From NCBI GenBank assembly GCA_001598975.1, contig BBXU01002282.1, positions 1 through 64,000 of the forward strand: 64,000 bases of DNA. Direction: 5' to 3'. The position numbers and the translations under genes were made by a program. The notes under the pieces are model-generated. The model saw only the letters and a program-made list of their open reading frames with translations, had not been told where the DNA came from and did no database searches. This DNA is from Parachlorella kessleri (Eukaryota; Chlorophyta; Trebouxiophyceae; Chlorellales; Chlorellaceae). Position 1 is the stretch's first letter, and each line of letters opens with the position of its first letter. This document shows positions 47,601 through 60,300 of the stretch, one piece after another.

Positions 47601-50600
47601 AGGCGAATGTAACCTGGCATCCCCTGTATTTGCTCTGACCCTTGCTGCCAGCAGTGCTTGCTCAGCAGCAGGCAAGGACTGACACGCGCACCTCTCGCTT
47701 GCCCCAGCAGTCCCGCGTGCTCCGCTGTTGTTCCCACCTGCCTCCGCCAACCCCGCTCGCTGCGGGCTGTCTATAGGCGTGTGGGGGGCCTGGGTGCAGC
47801 GAAGACCTTGCTAGCACGTCCACCACTGCATCCCTCGAAGAGCCATGAAGTCGCCTTTCCTAACGCCCACTTGCTTCAGGGCTTTTTAGAGGCCATGGAG
47901 CGAGGCCCCATGCCGGCAGCTCCCCAGCCCCAGGGGCTGACAGTGGCCATGCGACCCCATCAGCTGCAGTCGCTGCAGTTCATGCTGAGCCAGGAGAGAA
48001 GCGACGGCGGCTTCAGGGACTTCGTTTGGGTGGAGGTGGGTGTTTCTGTGGTTCTGGGATGTGTGCAGGGCGGGGTTGAGAGGGGGCACACTGGCACCTG
48101 CAGCACAGCCTGGCGGGTGGGCTCTGCTGTACGGTGTTAATGATGTGCAGTGTTGTTGGCTATGCAGGGTTGGGTAGGCAGTGCTTTTGAAGATGTCATG
48201 CCTGAAGCTGCACTGTATGCTCGGCAAGCTTGGTATGGGAGCTTGAGCAGACAGGCAGCATCACACCTAGCCTATAGGTGCAGAACAGGGCTCCCTGTTT
48301 TGACGCTGCAGATGACTGGGCCTCGCGGAGAGAAGTGGTGGTACAGCCCGCTGACCAAGTGTGCTTCACTGGCAGTGCCACCCATGGTTCGGGGCGGCTT
48401 CCTCTGCGAGGAGATGGGGCTGGGAAAGGTGGGTGTACTCTTGCTGAACTTGGTGCACTGTGTATCTTACTTAATAACTACTCGACAAGCACCTACTTGT
48501 AAGAACCAGTTGACACGTCTTAGACTTGATCTAGTGGGCTGAGCTTGGGGCAGCCGCTTTAGCTTGGATGTGCTCACCTGCTGCAAATAACTTCAGCCAG
48601 ATCGTTGCCCAGTTCTGTAAAGTTGCTTGGGTGCAAGCTCTCCTGGCTCTGCTGGGCTTGCTGTGCAACCCAATGCTTGTGTTCTCGCTCCCAACCTCTT
48701 GAGCATGCGGCGATGTGACGCATTGCGCTCACACCAAATGCAGACTGTCGAGGTGCTAGGGCTGGTGCTGTCCAACCCGGCACCACCTCTGCCTGCTGGG
48801 GAGAACCTGAAGGATGCCAATGGCCTCATCAAGTCCAGGTAGGATGCACAGACAGGTTTGACGTAGATATACTGCTTTGGTGGTGTCTTTTGGCTTCACA
48901 CATTTGGGTATGCATAAACGCAAATGATAATGCCTTCATAAAGAGCATTGTGCTTGCTCCCACAGCGGAGGGTTACTGCCGTCAAAGCGAAGCAAGACCG
49001 CCAAGGTGACTGATAAGAGTGTAATGCGTCAGCACCACACGTGCAGCAAGGGACTGCATCAATCCATCACACACTAACAAGGCCATTTGTGCTGTTGTTG
49101 TAGGGCTACCCTGGTTGTGTGCCCCGTGACCCTCGTGGGCCAGTGGGAGGCAGAAGTGAAGAGCAAGGCTGGCGAAAGCCTGAGAACATATGTCTACTAC
49201 GGCCAGACCAGGCTTAAGGATCCTGTGAAGTGAGTAAGCCTTTGTCGCGCAACTACCACACGGCATGCTGCAGTTTGGGTGATGCAAGTCCTCGGTCATG
49301 TCACACCTGGCAGCTTGCTGACGTGGCAGGCAGGAAGCTTGGCTAGAAACAAGTCTGGCCCTGTCCTGTTTGGCAACAACAACAACAACAATAACAACAA
49401 CAATTGGTCAGGAGGCACCTGGCCAGACCTCGGCTCTTGTACCAGGGTTGTCAACAACAAGTCGATGTGCACGGTTGTGTGACCTACGGCTAAGCCACAC
49501 ACGAAATCGCGCGGAGCCGACCACTGTCATATGCTTGCAGGCTGTCCCAGTATGACCTGGTCATTACTAGTTACAACACCCTGGCGGCGGACTTTCAGCT
49601 AAAGGCAGAGAAGAAAGAGAATGGCAAGGGCAAGCAAAAGCAGCCCCTGCCGTTGGTCAACTGCCCTGGAGACAACCTGTTCCCACCCCTGGGGACCATC
49701 AAGTGGCACAGGTGCGTGGTAACATCTAACGCTGGGGTTGTTATGCTGCTGTCTCCAAGGTGCATGGGACATGGGAGCTTTGAGATACTTAACAACCAGT
49801 TTGCACTGCCTAGTTTCGTCAGGTTATTGCGGAGGAGAGTGCCCTTGTGGGGCAGAGGTGCCCTAGTGCAACTGGGTAGGTCCATAGCTTTTGAAAAAGC
49901 AAGGCAGCATCGCCTGCCCTGGTAGGAAATCCCAAGTCCCAACTACACCTGCGCTGGTTGGCACAACCGTGACGTATGCCGTTGGCAAGCTAGGCCCCTA
50001 GCCCTGGCACCTTCCCACATGCCCACGTGCTGCAGGGTAGTGCTGGATGAGTCGCACGTAGTCAAGGACTTGCAAACCGTGCAGACCAGGGCATGTGCAG
50101 GGCTGCAAGCGGAGCACAGGTGGGTAACCAAGCAAGCTTATGATTGCAGTTACAACTCCCATCCTGGGGACCCACCACCAATGACACACGCCACCGAGAG
50201 CTTGTGGTCGCTGTCCTGAGGCGGCAGGTGGCCTGGCTGGGTCATCCCATGTGCCAGTTTTGGTCAGGGAAACAGTTCCAGGCTGCGTACAGAAAGATTG
50301 TACATCTTTCTGTACCAGCAACTAGACAGCCCTGGGCTGGGCTCACTTGAGGTGGCACATGCGTCACTCCTTTGCATGCAGGTGGCTGGCTACGGGCACG
50401 CCCATCAACAGCAGCATGTACGACCTGCTGGGCCAGCTGGTAGTGCTGGGCCTGCTGCCCTTTGGCAAGCCAGCCTACTTCAAGGAGGCGCTGCGGTACT
50501 CCGAGCCCACCACGTAAGCCACAGCAGTGCACGGCAGCCAATCATGCATGTGCAAGGGAGGACATAGTGGGGAAGGCTTTGCATGGCACAGCTTTCAGAT

Positions 50601-53600
50601 GTTGGTTAGGCGGAAAACTGATCGCCACTGCATGGTTTTGGCGGCTGTCCGGTGCTCTGTTGCCTGACGAGGCACCCACGAGTGTAGTACCTCAGGAAGA
50701 TCTTGCTGGCTACTTCAAATGGTGCTTGCAGGATGTCCAATGCTGGGTTGATGTATGTCCTGGACAAGTGCATGGTGCGGCACAGCAAGAAGCAGGTGCT
50801 GGATGGGCAGGCGGTGCTGCAGCTGCCACCGCTCTTCAAGGAGGACGTACCAGGTGCATGTGGCTCGCCAATGTAGGGCCGCTGGTACAAAAGATGTCCT
50901 TTTAGGAATGTGGAGGAATGTCAAGGATACCTAGTAATTTGGCCAGACATTCCACTGGCAGTATGGCCTTGGGCTTTGCCATGCAGAGAGTACAGGAGCA
51001 AGGTACTTTGCCAAGGTGGACCTAGTCAAAGGACTTCCTGCATACTAGTGAAGATGTGGTCCTGGCTCCAGCAGGGTCAAGGTTGCTCCTGTGCTGAGTG
51101 CCACTGACAGCGCTGGTGGTCCGCGTTGTTGCTGCCTGCAGTGTTGCTGACCGCCGAGGAGCAGGCCATGTACCGCCAGGCACATGCCAAGGCCAAGGCC
51201 GGGTACACCTACTATGCAGGGGGCGGAGCCTTGAGCCTCTGCAGAAATTTCCTGGCGGTACGTGGCGTCACATCTCCCTCTTATTTTTGCCTGTGTTATC
51301 GTACTGCTGGCCACGTGTGAGCCGCCAAAGTACTGGTTTATGGCTGTGGCGCTGCCAGAGGAAATACCAACCCCACGTGAAGCATACCTTGGGCTCATAG
51401 TGCCACTTTTGTCTTGTCAGACTACCATATATTCAAGACCTGGCAACAACTAGTTTCATCAGTAAACCGTGTTTGAAATTACTGTCTCGGCTGCAGATCA
51501 TGGCACTATTGCAACCAATGCGGCGCATCTGCAGCGGGGGAAAGCTCCAACCCAAGGTGCGAGGCAATGACCCCTGGCTTGGGTCGCCTGTTGGGCATCA
51601 TGTGATAAGTGTGGGAAGCCCTTCCTTATCGCCAACGCTGGGCTGACAGGCGCAAACTGCAGCATGCCCTGCTGCAGTTTGCCCGATTGGGGTTTATCTG
51701 CACCAGCGCTTGCAGTGACATTTTTTTATTTGAAACCTGGGTTGCAGTGACATTAGACAAACTAAACTCTGGGTTGTGCAGTCCAACAACCTCACCGATG
51801 TGTCAGTTGTTGACTGCCTGAGGGCAGGAACGATCTGCTTCTGCCACTGTAGAACCTGGAAGGCGAGAGCCATCCACGTCTCTTGAAGCCAGTATGTGCC
51901 TTCGGGGGCGATGGGCCTCCCTCCATGTGACCCCTGCCCTCTTCCACTGCAGGACCTGGAGATCAAGGACCCTCTCAGTGACGATGACGAGCCGGGTGGG
52001 GAGGGGCGCCCTGTGGCACCTGCAGGCAAGGTCTTCTGCCGAGTTCCGCCCACACTTACAGTGATCTCCAGCTCTTACCTGTCACTGCTGCTGGTGTCCT
52101 CACTGCAGGACCAGCTAGCAGGGTAGGATGCTACATGTGCTGCTTCCAATGATTGTTTTGCTGGGTGTAGGTGAGAAGTGCACCATCTGCATGGACAGCT
52201 TTGAGGCTCCGACGGTCACACCCTGTGGCCATTGGTTCTGCAGGTGGGCTTGCCAATGCTGCGCATTGCCTGTGCCATGTTAAATGAGTAGGGTGCGCTG
52301 GTTGGACTGTGCAAGCAAGGTCGGGAAAGACAGGGCCTGCTTTTCTGTCAGTGCGCCTGTGCTGGTGTCTGTCCCCTCTATCAGAATGATTTGGTAGGGA
52401 GCTTCTTAGCGCTGCAGCTGCCCAGGCACGACATGATTTGTTTTGACAAATCTAGTAACTGTTGGTTGTGGTGCGTGGACCTTGCAGCGAGTGCATAACC
52501 GGGGCCCTTGAGAACAACCCCCGCTGCCCGCTGTGCCGTACCGAGCTGCACGAGATCCTGCTGAGAGCCGGCAGGGCTGCGCCAGCAGCGGCAGCAGGAG
52601 AGGGAGTGGTTGCTGGGGTGGCTGACTCCAAACTGCAAGCGCTGCTGCAAGAGGTCTGTGGTGACTGACTGGATGGGTGTAGGCGCTGCATGAGTCGTGC
52701 GTTGGGTGCCACCTGCTAGCGCCCTGAGCCTCACCAATGCGCGGCGTCCAAGATCAGCGCGTGGCTTCATGGGCATGCTGCTATTGAGTACGGCATCATG
52801 CAAGCCAGGCTGTGAATACATCTCATCCTACTCCTTCAGCTGCCTGCAGCTGCGGGCCATGAGGCTGGCTGACCCCACAGCCAAGGCACTCGTCTTCTCG
52901 CAGTTTTCCAGGTGGGTTTTGTGCGCAATATCGGCCTCTGGGTTCTATGGCGGTCTGTGCTGAGCATAGCATACCCGGGACCCCCTTGGACAGCTGTCAC
53001 TGTTCTTGTCCATTGCCACCACCGCCATGCATGAGCTGGATCAAGCATGGGTTGTATCTGGATCCTTGTAGTAGCATACCTATGGCCCATATTGTGTATA
53101 TCACCACTCAACGCCGTTTTTGTGCAGCACCATCGAGTGGCTGAAGGTGCGGCTGACACAGGAGGGGTGGGGCTTCCGCTTCATCAGCGGCGGCATGCCA
53201 GCAGGCCAGCGTGCCAAGGTAGGCATGGGGCGGGCAAGGCTCACATTGTGTATCTTTTGTTGTCCGTGACAAAGGGACCACGGAGCACCGTGGGAGGGTC
53301 TCTCGCTTACGCTGTCAGCCCCACACATCATTCATTGCTTCAGAGACAGGAGGGCCGTGGCATGACCCGGCGCGACGCCGCTCTGGTGCAGTCATCTGCC
53401 ACCCTGACCCCCAGTTGTATCGCCGTCGTTGCAGGCTATACGTGCCTTCCAGGAGGACCCGCCCACCACTGTGTTCCTGCTCAGCATGCGCAGCGGCAGC
53501 GTGGGCATCAACCTCACAGCTGCCAGCCACGTGTTCATACTGGACCCCGCGCTGAACCCAGCGCTGGAGGTGGGACTGCGGCCATTTTCTTCATCTGAGC

Positions 53601-54972
53601 TTTCTTAGGCAGGCCCATTTTGTCTGCACAGGCTTTTGGTGATGCGGCTGCACGATGCGTAAGGCAGTACTGCCTCGACTGCTTTTGAACAACCGAGGCA
53701 TAACAAGGCAGCAGAGTGGGGCGGTGCATACTACTGGCTACACAGTAATCAGAGGTGATGGCCAGTGATATGGCAGGAAGATCCGCTAAGTGGTTCGCAC
53801 TTGCCAATGTCCTTTGCGAAGCTTCTGGGTTTTCTGTGATGCAGGCTCAGGCCATTGGGCGGAGCTGGCGCATGGGCCAGCAGCGATCTGTGGTGGTCAA
53901 GCGCTTGTTTGTCAAGGTGAGCTGGGACCGTCACCTTCACTCAGAAATTAGGAGGATTGCGCTACCTGTGCCTGTTGTGCAAGGGCACTCATGCAATGAT
54001 GTTGCAAGGCTGGTTGCCAGGGGTTGCAAGAGGCCAGCAACGTTTTGCAGACACCTGCATTCCTGTTATCCATCAATCCGGCTGCTGTCCTGTGCTGGTT
54101 GGGTCAACATCTGTTGCATCCGCATGTGCATGTATGCCCTCACATTTGGGGTCATCAATGACTCCAGCATTCACCAGAGTCCTTGCCTGAGGGCCTCTGG
54201 CCCTTCCGTAATTGGTATTGAGCGCTCCCACCCTCTGCACCGCTGAAGGGTTCTGTGGAGGAGGCCGTGATTGAGGTGGCCCAGCAGCGCCAGGAGGCGA
54301 ATGGGGGAGCCAACACCGAGGACGATGATATGCACGTCAAGTACAAGATCCAGGTAACAACAGCCCAAGGAGACGGAAAACACTAAATGATGGCAGTTTG
54401 TTCAGTACTAGGTGTTCCTTATGCTCTTTCAACCCCCTCCCATGCATTTGCACTTGTTACGTGTCAACTGTTGCCTCTTCCTCTACACACTCCCCATGCA
54501 GAGCGTGGCAGGCAGCATCAGCATGGACAGGCAGGAGCTGAGGGCATCTGAATTAGAGACCCTGTTCCGGGTGAGTGAGCGCTCCCAGGATTAGAAGTGC
54601 CTGCACACTAGGGTTGCTGCCAGCGTGGGGTTGAAAGTCCCAGCTGCTGTGCGGGACATCCTCTTGCAACCGCCATTGCCCTTATGAGGAATAGAGCTTC
54701 AGATGATAAAACAGCCTTTGTGTTGCTGCCTACCAGGACCCCGACTTCCCGCCGCCAAGGGTACCCGATCCACCACCAGCGCGGGGGATGCTTGGGCCCC
54801 CAGGAGCCAATGCTGGGCCAGCGGGAGCGGCGGCAACAGCCAACCCCTTTGGCCATGCCCTGCTACCAGCAGGAGACGTGGCCCCGGCAGTGAGACATGC
54901 CCATGTCTCTGGGCACCGCCGGCCGATGGGAGGGAGGGTCGCTGCTTTGCGCAGGCCTGACCAGCAGGCCGT

Positions 54973-55004
<32 letters not shown>

Positions 55005-55081
55005 GACAGCAAGCTCAGACGCCGCAGGTACAAAGACACCAAGAACAGGCAGCATTAGACCGCAGGGCGCTCTCAGGATAA
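41633..55081 (+). CDS. Large SNF2-family ATPase with embedded RING finger (RAD5/HLTF-like)
   Basis: DNA-dependent ATPase/E3 ligase architecture: helicase lobe 1, RING, then lobe 2, as in RAD5, HLTF and SHPRH, which act in damage tolerance or chromatin remodelling. Firm exons: 41633-41908, 42090-42191, 42459-43238, 43828-43989, 44608-44723, 44932-45139, 47160-47279, 47518-47598, 47880-48035, 48312-48428, 48744-48838, 49104-49229, 49541-49711, 50036-50119, 50382-50513, 50732-50853, 51142-51257, 51497-51556, 51953-52025, 52171-52243, 52488-52653, 52850-52911, 53128-53218, 53435-53569, 53845-53916, 54249-54353, 54502-54570, 54737-55081. Motifs: EEMGLGK/TVE (Walker A, split by an intron), TLVVCPVTLVGQW, VVLDESHVVKD (DESH box), LATGTPINSS, the C3HC4 RING CTICMDSFEAPTVTPCGHWFC/SECI plus CPLCR, SGSVGINLTAASHVFILDPA, and GRSWRMGQQ. 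The N-terminal exons carry a Cys/His cluster (CYCFVCDC). Exons between 43990 and 47160 are uncertain in frame. The tail is poly-Gln. Confidence 0.85.
42459..43238 (+). other. Cys/His cluster plus poly-Ala/Gln linker exon of SNF2 gene
   Basis: Together with 42090-42191 this exon encodes REHCGKHPF, HCPK, CYCFVCDCLASECSQW and HCHAH, a regular Cys/His spacing that suggests a small zinc-binding module of the CYCYVCD type seen in plant proteins. An Ala/Gln/Glu-rich linker of about 200 residues follows. Zinc binding is inferred from spacing. Confidence 0.55.
49374..49403 (+). repeat. (AAC)n microsatellite in SNF2 intron
   Basis: About ten AAC/AAT triplets in a row lie inside the intron between exons ending 49229 and starting 49541. 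Confidence 0.85.
52171..52653 (+). other. RING finger exons of the SNF2 gene
   Basis: Exons 52171-52243 and 52488-52653 join to give eight zinc ligands in C3HC4 order: CTIC, then CGHWFCSEC, then CPLC. Position between the two helicase lobes is diagnostic of the RAD5/HLTF group and predicts ubiquitin E3 activity. The upstream intron uses a GC donor at 52026. Confidence 0.8.
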
Positions 55082-56254
55082 ACAACAGTGTCGACGCCCG
55101 CAGCTACAAGCCTCTGGGCACTTCCGGCCACCTGGGGGCATTGCGCAGGCCCTGGCCAGCATGCCATGCAACAGTAGCGAGAGCGATAGCCGCTGGTGCA
55201 GGTGGGAGCAGGGACTGGCATGAGGCCTTGGTGCCACCGGCAAAACAACAGGAAGAATGCTAGCAACATAATGAGGAAGACCGAAAGCAGCCTAGGCACA
55301 ACAGGCTTTGGTAGCACCTCAGCAGCAGCAGTTGGTGTTGCAGCAGCCGGGCCCCTCCCTACCTGCCAGCCCGTGTGGGGCCAAGCGAATCCGCTGCCGG
55401 TTTAGCCAGCAGCTGTGAGCACAGCACTTCTGCCAACAGATGCATCAGGTTTGGACGCCGTTACAGTCGCATGAGGCATGGCTGCGGCACTGGCAGCAAA
55501 TCTGGTCATGCACCCCTGGCGCAGGACAGGGCTGCCTTAACATGCTGGGCTCTCACAGCAGCGGCAGCAGCGCCAACAGTGCGTTGATGTGCAGCACGAC
55601 AGCGGGAGCATGGCTGACAGTAACAGCAGTGCATGGGTCACACAGGATAAAGTCGGCTAGGTCTGCAAGGGTCAGGGGTTCTGGCAACTGTGCTCAGCCT
55701 CTTGCGAGTTACGCCGACTTGCCCAGCAGCATGTCGTTTTGTATTATATCGACCCGAGCCTAAGAACACTCATGCTAGACAGACCGAGGAACTGTGACTA
55801 CTGAAGGATTAAGAAGATATTGTATGTTCTCCCGCTGCCTCAGCCATCTAATGCTGAGCATTTTGTCCATCCGTTGAGGTGTGGTAGCTAGTGTATGCAG
55901 TGTATGACGATGGTGCGACCTACGTTGTGTGTCCTTCCCACAAACACAATGGTCAATACAAACCCTGGGAGAACTTGCATGTATTTACGTGGCAGTTAGC
56001 AAAACCAAGGTATGTAGACTTTCCTTCGTCGTTCATGCACCTGGGCGCGCAACTGGGCGCGCAGCGATTCTTTGCGCGCGTTTCTGTTGACCATACAAGT
56101 GGGCTACCACTTTGCGCACATGTGCACATTTTCTCGCCCCTCAACCATCGCATCTTGGCTACAAGATGTTTCTGCTTCCACACTGACACGTGCACGGCCC
56201 CTTAATCATGTCTGCCAGGCGCGCCGGTTCTAGCGGTATTACACCTAATACACC

Positions 56255-56476
56255 TTGCCATACTTTCTGCGTCCCGGCTACTGTATCTTGCTGAGCGCGC
56301 AGCCTGGAGAAGGCAAGTCACTGGGACGAGCTAAGAAGTTGATCAAAGTTGATCAAAAGGGCTATTTCAAGGGCGTCAGGCTGCCAGCACGGCCGAACGC
56401 AAGGATTTTGATGCTGGACTATGAAGGGGGGGACGTGATGAGGGTGGAGCGGCTGGAGGAACTGGGATGCCTTTAG
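56255..56476 (+). pseudogene. Fragment of a RecA/RepA-like (AAA_25-type) ATPase
   Basis: A 73-codon open frame carries a Walker A motif (AQPGEGKS) and, about 40 residues later, a Walker B-like strand (ARILMLDYEGGDVM) followed by RVERLEEL. The order Gly-rich P-loop, 'G-F-G' linker and hydrophobic-D-x-E strand resembles RepA/RecA-fold ATPases of plasmids, phages and large DNA viruses. No flanking exons complete the domain, so I call it a relic. Family assignment is tentative. Confidence 0.4.
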
Positions 56477-56643
56477 AGGGGGTACCCAGCCGGCCGTGTT
56501 CCTGCACAGGTGCTGTCACAGACTTCCTCACCAGATCACCCCACCATGACCATCTGTATATGTGACCCTCGCATGTTTTTGTGTGAATACGGCCGTGATT
56601 AGCATGGGTAGCAGTGTTTGCTTGCAGGAACTGAGCTGGTAGT

Positions 56644-56982
56644 GCCTGCCTCCAACTCAAGTTACCGACTTGGCTGAGGCCGTCGGCGCCCTGTGGCTGT
56701 GCCTCATGGTGGTGCCCGACAATGGTGCATGCCAGCTCCTGGCACTTGCACAGGCTCTTTTCTTCATGGCATTCACCAGTCATCCTACTGACTGGGCACC
56801 CTTGCTGGCCCACTGGCGTGAGGCCCTCTAAGGCTCCCAGTTAGTAGGATGACTGGTGAATGCCGGAAAGAAAAGACTGTGCGAGAGCCAGGAGCTGGCA
56901 TGCACCATTGTCGGGCACTACCATGAGGCACAGCCCCAGGGCGCCGATGGCCCCAGCGAGGTCGGTAACCTGCATTGGAGGC
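56644..56982. repeat. Long imperfect inverted repeat, arms about 150 bp, spacer 39 bp
   Basis: Left arm 56644-56796 and right arm 56836-56982 are reverse complements with scattered mismatches and small indels. The innermost 29 bases (ending ACTGACTGGG and beginning CCCAGTTAGT) differ at one position. The left arm reads VTDLAEAVGALWLCLMVVPD on the plus strand and the right arm reads a similar peptide on the minus strand, so an exon-like segment has been duplicated in inverted orientation. Transcription through it would give a long hairpin RNA. Confidence 0.85.
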
Positions 56983-57361
56983 GTTATTGACCTGCATACG
57001 GTAGCCAGTGGTGAAAGCAGGTAAAATCACTACATGACACGATTGCGAAGCGGCACTTATTTAACGATGTCCGCGGGTGAGACAGAGGGGCGACGGTGTG
57101 CTCTGAGAGCTTTGCTAATTAAGACAGAAGCTTGCAGTGCAGAGAATAAGCACGCCACGAAACGCCCCGAAACCGGGGTGTCCGGACCCTAGACATGTCC
57201 ACCGAGACGAGCGGGAACTGATTTGAATGTACCCGCGGGTCCTTCCCAATAATGCTCCTCACTCTCAGCTTTGCAGATTCAGGGAAGGCCTGTCCACACT
57301 GCGTCTGAGCGTCACTCAGCAACTTTATCCTATTCTTAGGTAGGCGTGTCGATCAGCCAGC

Positions 57362-60300
57362 ATGCCTAGCCTCTCACCCGAGAACGATTTTGAAAGGCAA
57401 CGGCTGGCTCGCATTGAGGTCAACAAAAGAAAATTGCAGGTGAGATGGCGCTGACATATTGAGATCAGCTGTATAGGGTGAGAGATTCACCTCCGAGGTT
57501 GAGCCAGATGCACTCCCAAAGAGTGTTGTACAGCTGCCCTCCATAGCTGCTAAGGCTGTTTTTGTATCCTCATATCGACCTGAATGCTTCCCAACTGGGG
57601 TGTCAAGCTGTAGCTGGTGCATGGCAAGCCGATGTGCTTTCATGGTTTGAAAGTGCTCAACGTCTCTGACAGTCGAGCCAGTGCAGACCCTCTTAACTAG
57701 CGCCTGGGTGTTCTGCGCATCCAATCGCATCGCTGGATGGTCCCACCCCTGGCCAAGCTGCAGGGGTCCCTCCTCTTCACCTATCTTCCCTCGGCTGACC
57801 TTCCCAGCAGCACACCTGGTTACTGCCAGCTGCAGCTTGCACCAGTGCCCCTTTGGACTTGTGCAGGAGCTTGGGCTTCACACAGCCGTTGAGGCGCTGC
57901 ACCACGCCGGTGAGGCGGCCAGGCCTAAGCCAGCAGGTGCTCTGCCCAAGATTCGCAGGCAACAGCTATACGAGGTCGAGGTGGGTGGCCATGAGAGTTG
58001 CTGGGGTTGCATAATGTAAGCATTCACGGTCCCTGGTGTCAAGTATAGTGTGTGTTACATAGTATAGTATACTCCTAGTATCCATCACCGTCTCCCCGAC
58101 GTGCTCCATGGCACTGCTGGAAGAGCGCCTGGGTCTTGGGCCAGCCGTGCATGGTGTTGCTGTGGTGCCGACAGGGGGGCTCCCACATGAGCAACCCAGC
58201 ACTTGGCTGCCTCACACCACTGCAGGTCGAGGTACGGCGCTCAGGGAGATTGCGGGGGAACCAGCCAGCGAGCTATGCAGAGGACCAGATGTTCCAGAAG
58301 ATAGGCATTGACAGGTGCCCTAAGGAGACGAAGTACAGCTTGTTGTTCTGCAGTTGCTGCTCAGGAACCCCTGATCAACTCTTTGTTGAGGTTTTGCTGT
58401 TCCTGCCTGTCCTGTCACATTTTTGTCCTGACGTATCCAGCCTCTTCACATGAACCCCCAGAGAATTCAGCAGCCCTACTCTGAATCCAACTGCTCCTCA
58501 CCTGCTTCTGTGCACAACATCAGTTGATGCCTGCAGCAGTCGAGTCTAGCTTCCGCCTTTGATCTCCCCTTCCCTGTTGGCTGGCTTTGCTGGGAGCCAT
58601 GAAAAAGACCACCATGTAGCAAGTAGTACTAAGCACAGCATGATCCCCGGCTTTGCAGGGTGGACCTGCTGGACCTACCCAGGCGGCGTCGCGTGAACGT
58701 AGATCCTGCCCGCCTGGCGGCCCTACGGGAGGAGAGGGCGCGCGAGGCAGGCGAGGAGGTGCCCGCACGGGGGCCCTTTGACTCTGGCAGGGGCGTACGC
58801 ATCCAGGTGGGGCCTACACGGCAGCGCCTGTGCAGCGCCTGGTGTGGGGCGTGCTTCCTTACCACCAAGTGGTATCACCAAGACAGCCGGGATGACAGGG
58901 TGTTGTGTGTAGAGGGAAGGTGGGTCCATGGCATGCTGTGAGACAGCCTTCCAGAGCCCGTCAAATGCTGCATTTCCTGGCAGCCAGGCTGGTCAATGCG
59001 CTGCTGGCGTCCCTTGGTGCTGCAGGGCGGGAGGGTGTACGACTCGCTCTACGGAGTCACGTGCCACTGGTGAGTTCAACGCAAGCGATGCCGGGTAAAG
59101 CCTGTCAATACTTGTTGCACACCCCTGCAAAGCACATGGAGGGGCAGGGCCTGGGTCTGAGGGAATTCTAAGCCCATGAGTCCAGTGGTGGCCTGCTGCG
59201 CCATATTGCCAAGAATTGCATCGCGGTCCTGGCCACCCTCTGCTGATAGGACAGCTAACGCATGCTGTCGGGAACATGCCATGTGACCTGCAGCATTCCA
59301 GGCTGCTTCAGTGGGAGGCACGTGGCACGAATTGTGATCAAATACCTATTCTGCTTGCAGGTGCCGTCAGAAGACGCTGGAGGAGCACGTGACCTGCACC
59401 AACCCTGACTGTAGTGGCGGCCGCAAGCTGGCCGTCTCCTTCTGGTGAGCTTGCCTGGCACCCGGGTACAGGCTGGGACACACAATGCGGTGTAAGCAGC
59501 GTTGGAGTAGTGATCGCCCCCATTATGTAGGGCAACTGCCTTTGGCCTGGCACTGTTGTTAGGTAGTCTCCACAAACATGCCCTGTGGTAACCAACCTAA
59601 TCCTGCCTCCAAGCGTCATCGTCCTCCCCTTCCGCTCTCGTGCAGCAAGATGTGCCTCATGAACCGCCACGGCGAGGACATCGCGCAGGCGGAGGCCAGC
59701 GGCTGCTGGGTCTGCCCGCCCTGCCGCGGCTCCTGCGGCGAGGGCTGCACGCTTTGCTGCAACTGCGGCCCTTGCCGCAAGAAGGTGGGTACGGCAAGCT
59801 TCGTGACCCCTACCGGGCCGGTTTGCTTGCACCACTGCTTGGCACCTGACCTCAGGACCGCAGCCTTACTGACAGCAACCACTACACAAAGCTTCGGCTC
59901 CCGTTTGGCGGTTCGTAGGTATCCGTCACATTGGCACACCCACAAAAAGGCTCAGCGTGGTAGGACAATGTGTAGCGCTGCGCTGCCCTGCTGCAGGCCG
60001 GGCTGGGCCCCACCCACCAGATGATCAAGGAGGCCCGCGGCGCCGGCTTCAGCAACGTGCACGACTTCCTGGTGCACTCCAAGACGCGGGAGGCGGCAGA
60101 GGAGGTTGCGGCGCGCAAGGAGGCCCACCCCTGGGGCGCCTGGCTCAAGGTGTGTGCCTGGGGACGCCTAGGCATGTTGTAGAACGCTTCTACTGTGTGT
60201 AAGCTGGCTCCTCTCGGCTCTTCCTTGAGCAGGGTGGGGTCGCAAGGATGGCTTGTTTGGGGTCGGCGTTGAGCTTCAGTTGCTGGGCTTGGGGTTGCTC

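Larger units (their letters stand above)
55082..57361. other. Spacer with relic ATPase fragment and large inverted repeat
   Basis: It follows the SNF2 gene and precedes the CDCA7-like gene. Besides the two relics listed separately, 55890-56009 could encode an exon-like peptide (DDGATYVVCPSHKHNG then KPWENLHVFTWQLAKPR) ending at a GTATGT donor. No complete gene can be assembled. Confidence 0.45.

Noticed and set aside
48966..49005. Apparent SNF2 exon encoding GGLLPSKRSKTAK
   Set aside because: Including it puts the next helicase exon (TLVVCPVTLVGQW) out of frame, whereas joining 48838 directly to 49104 is in phase.
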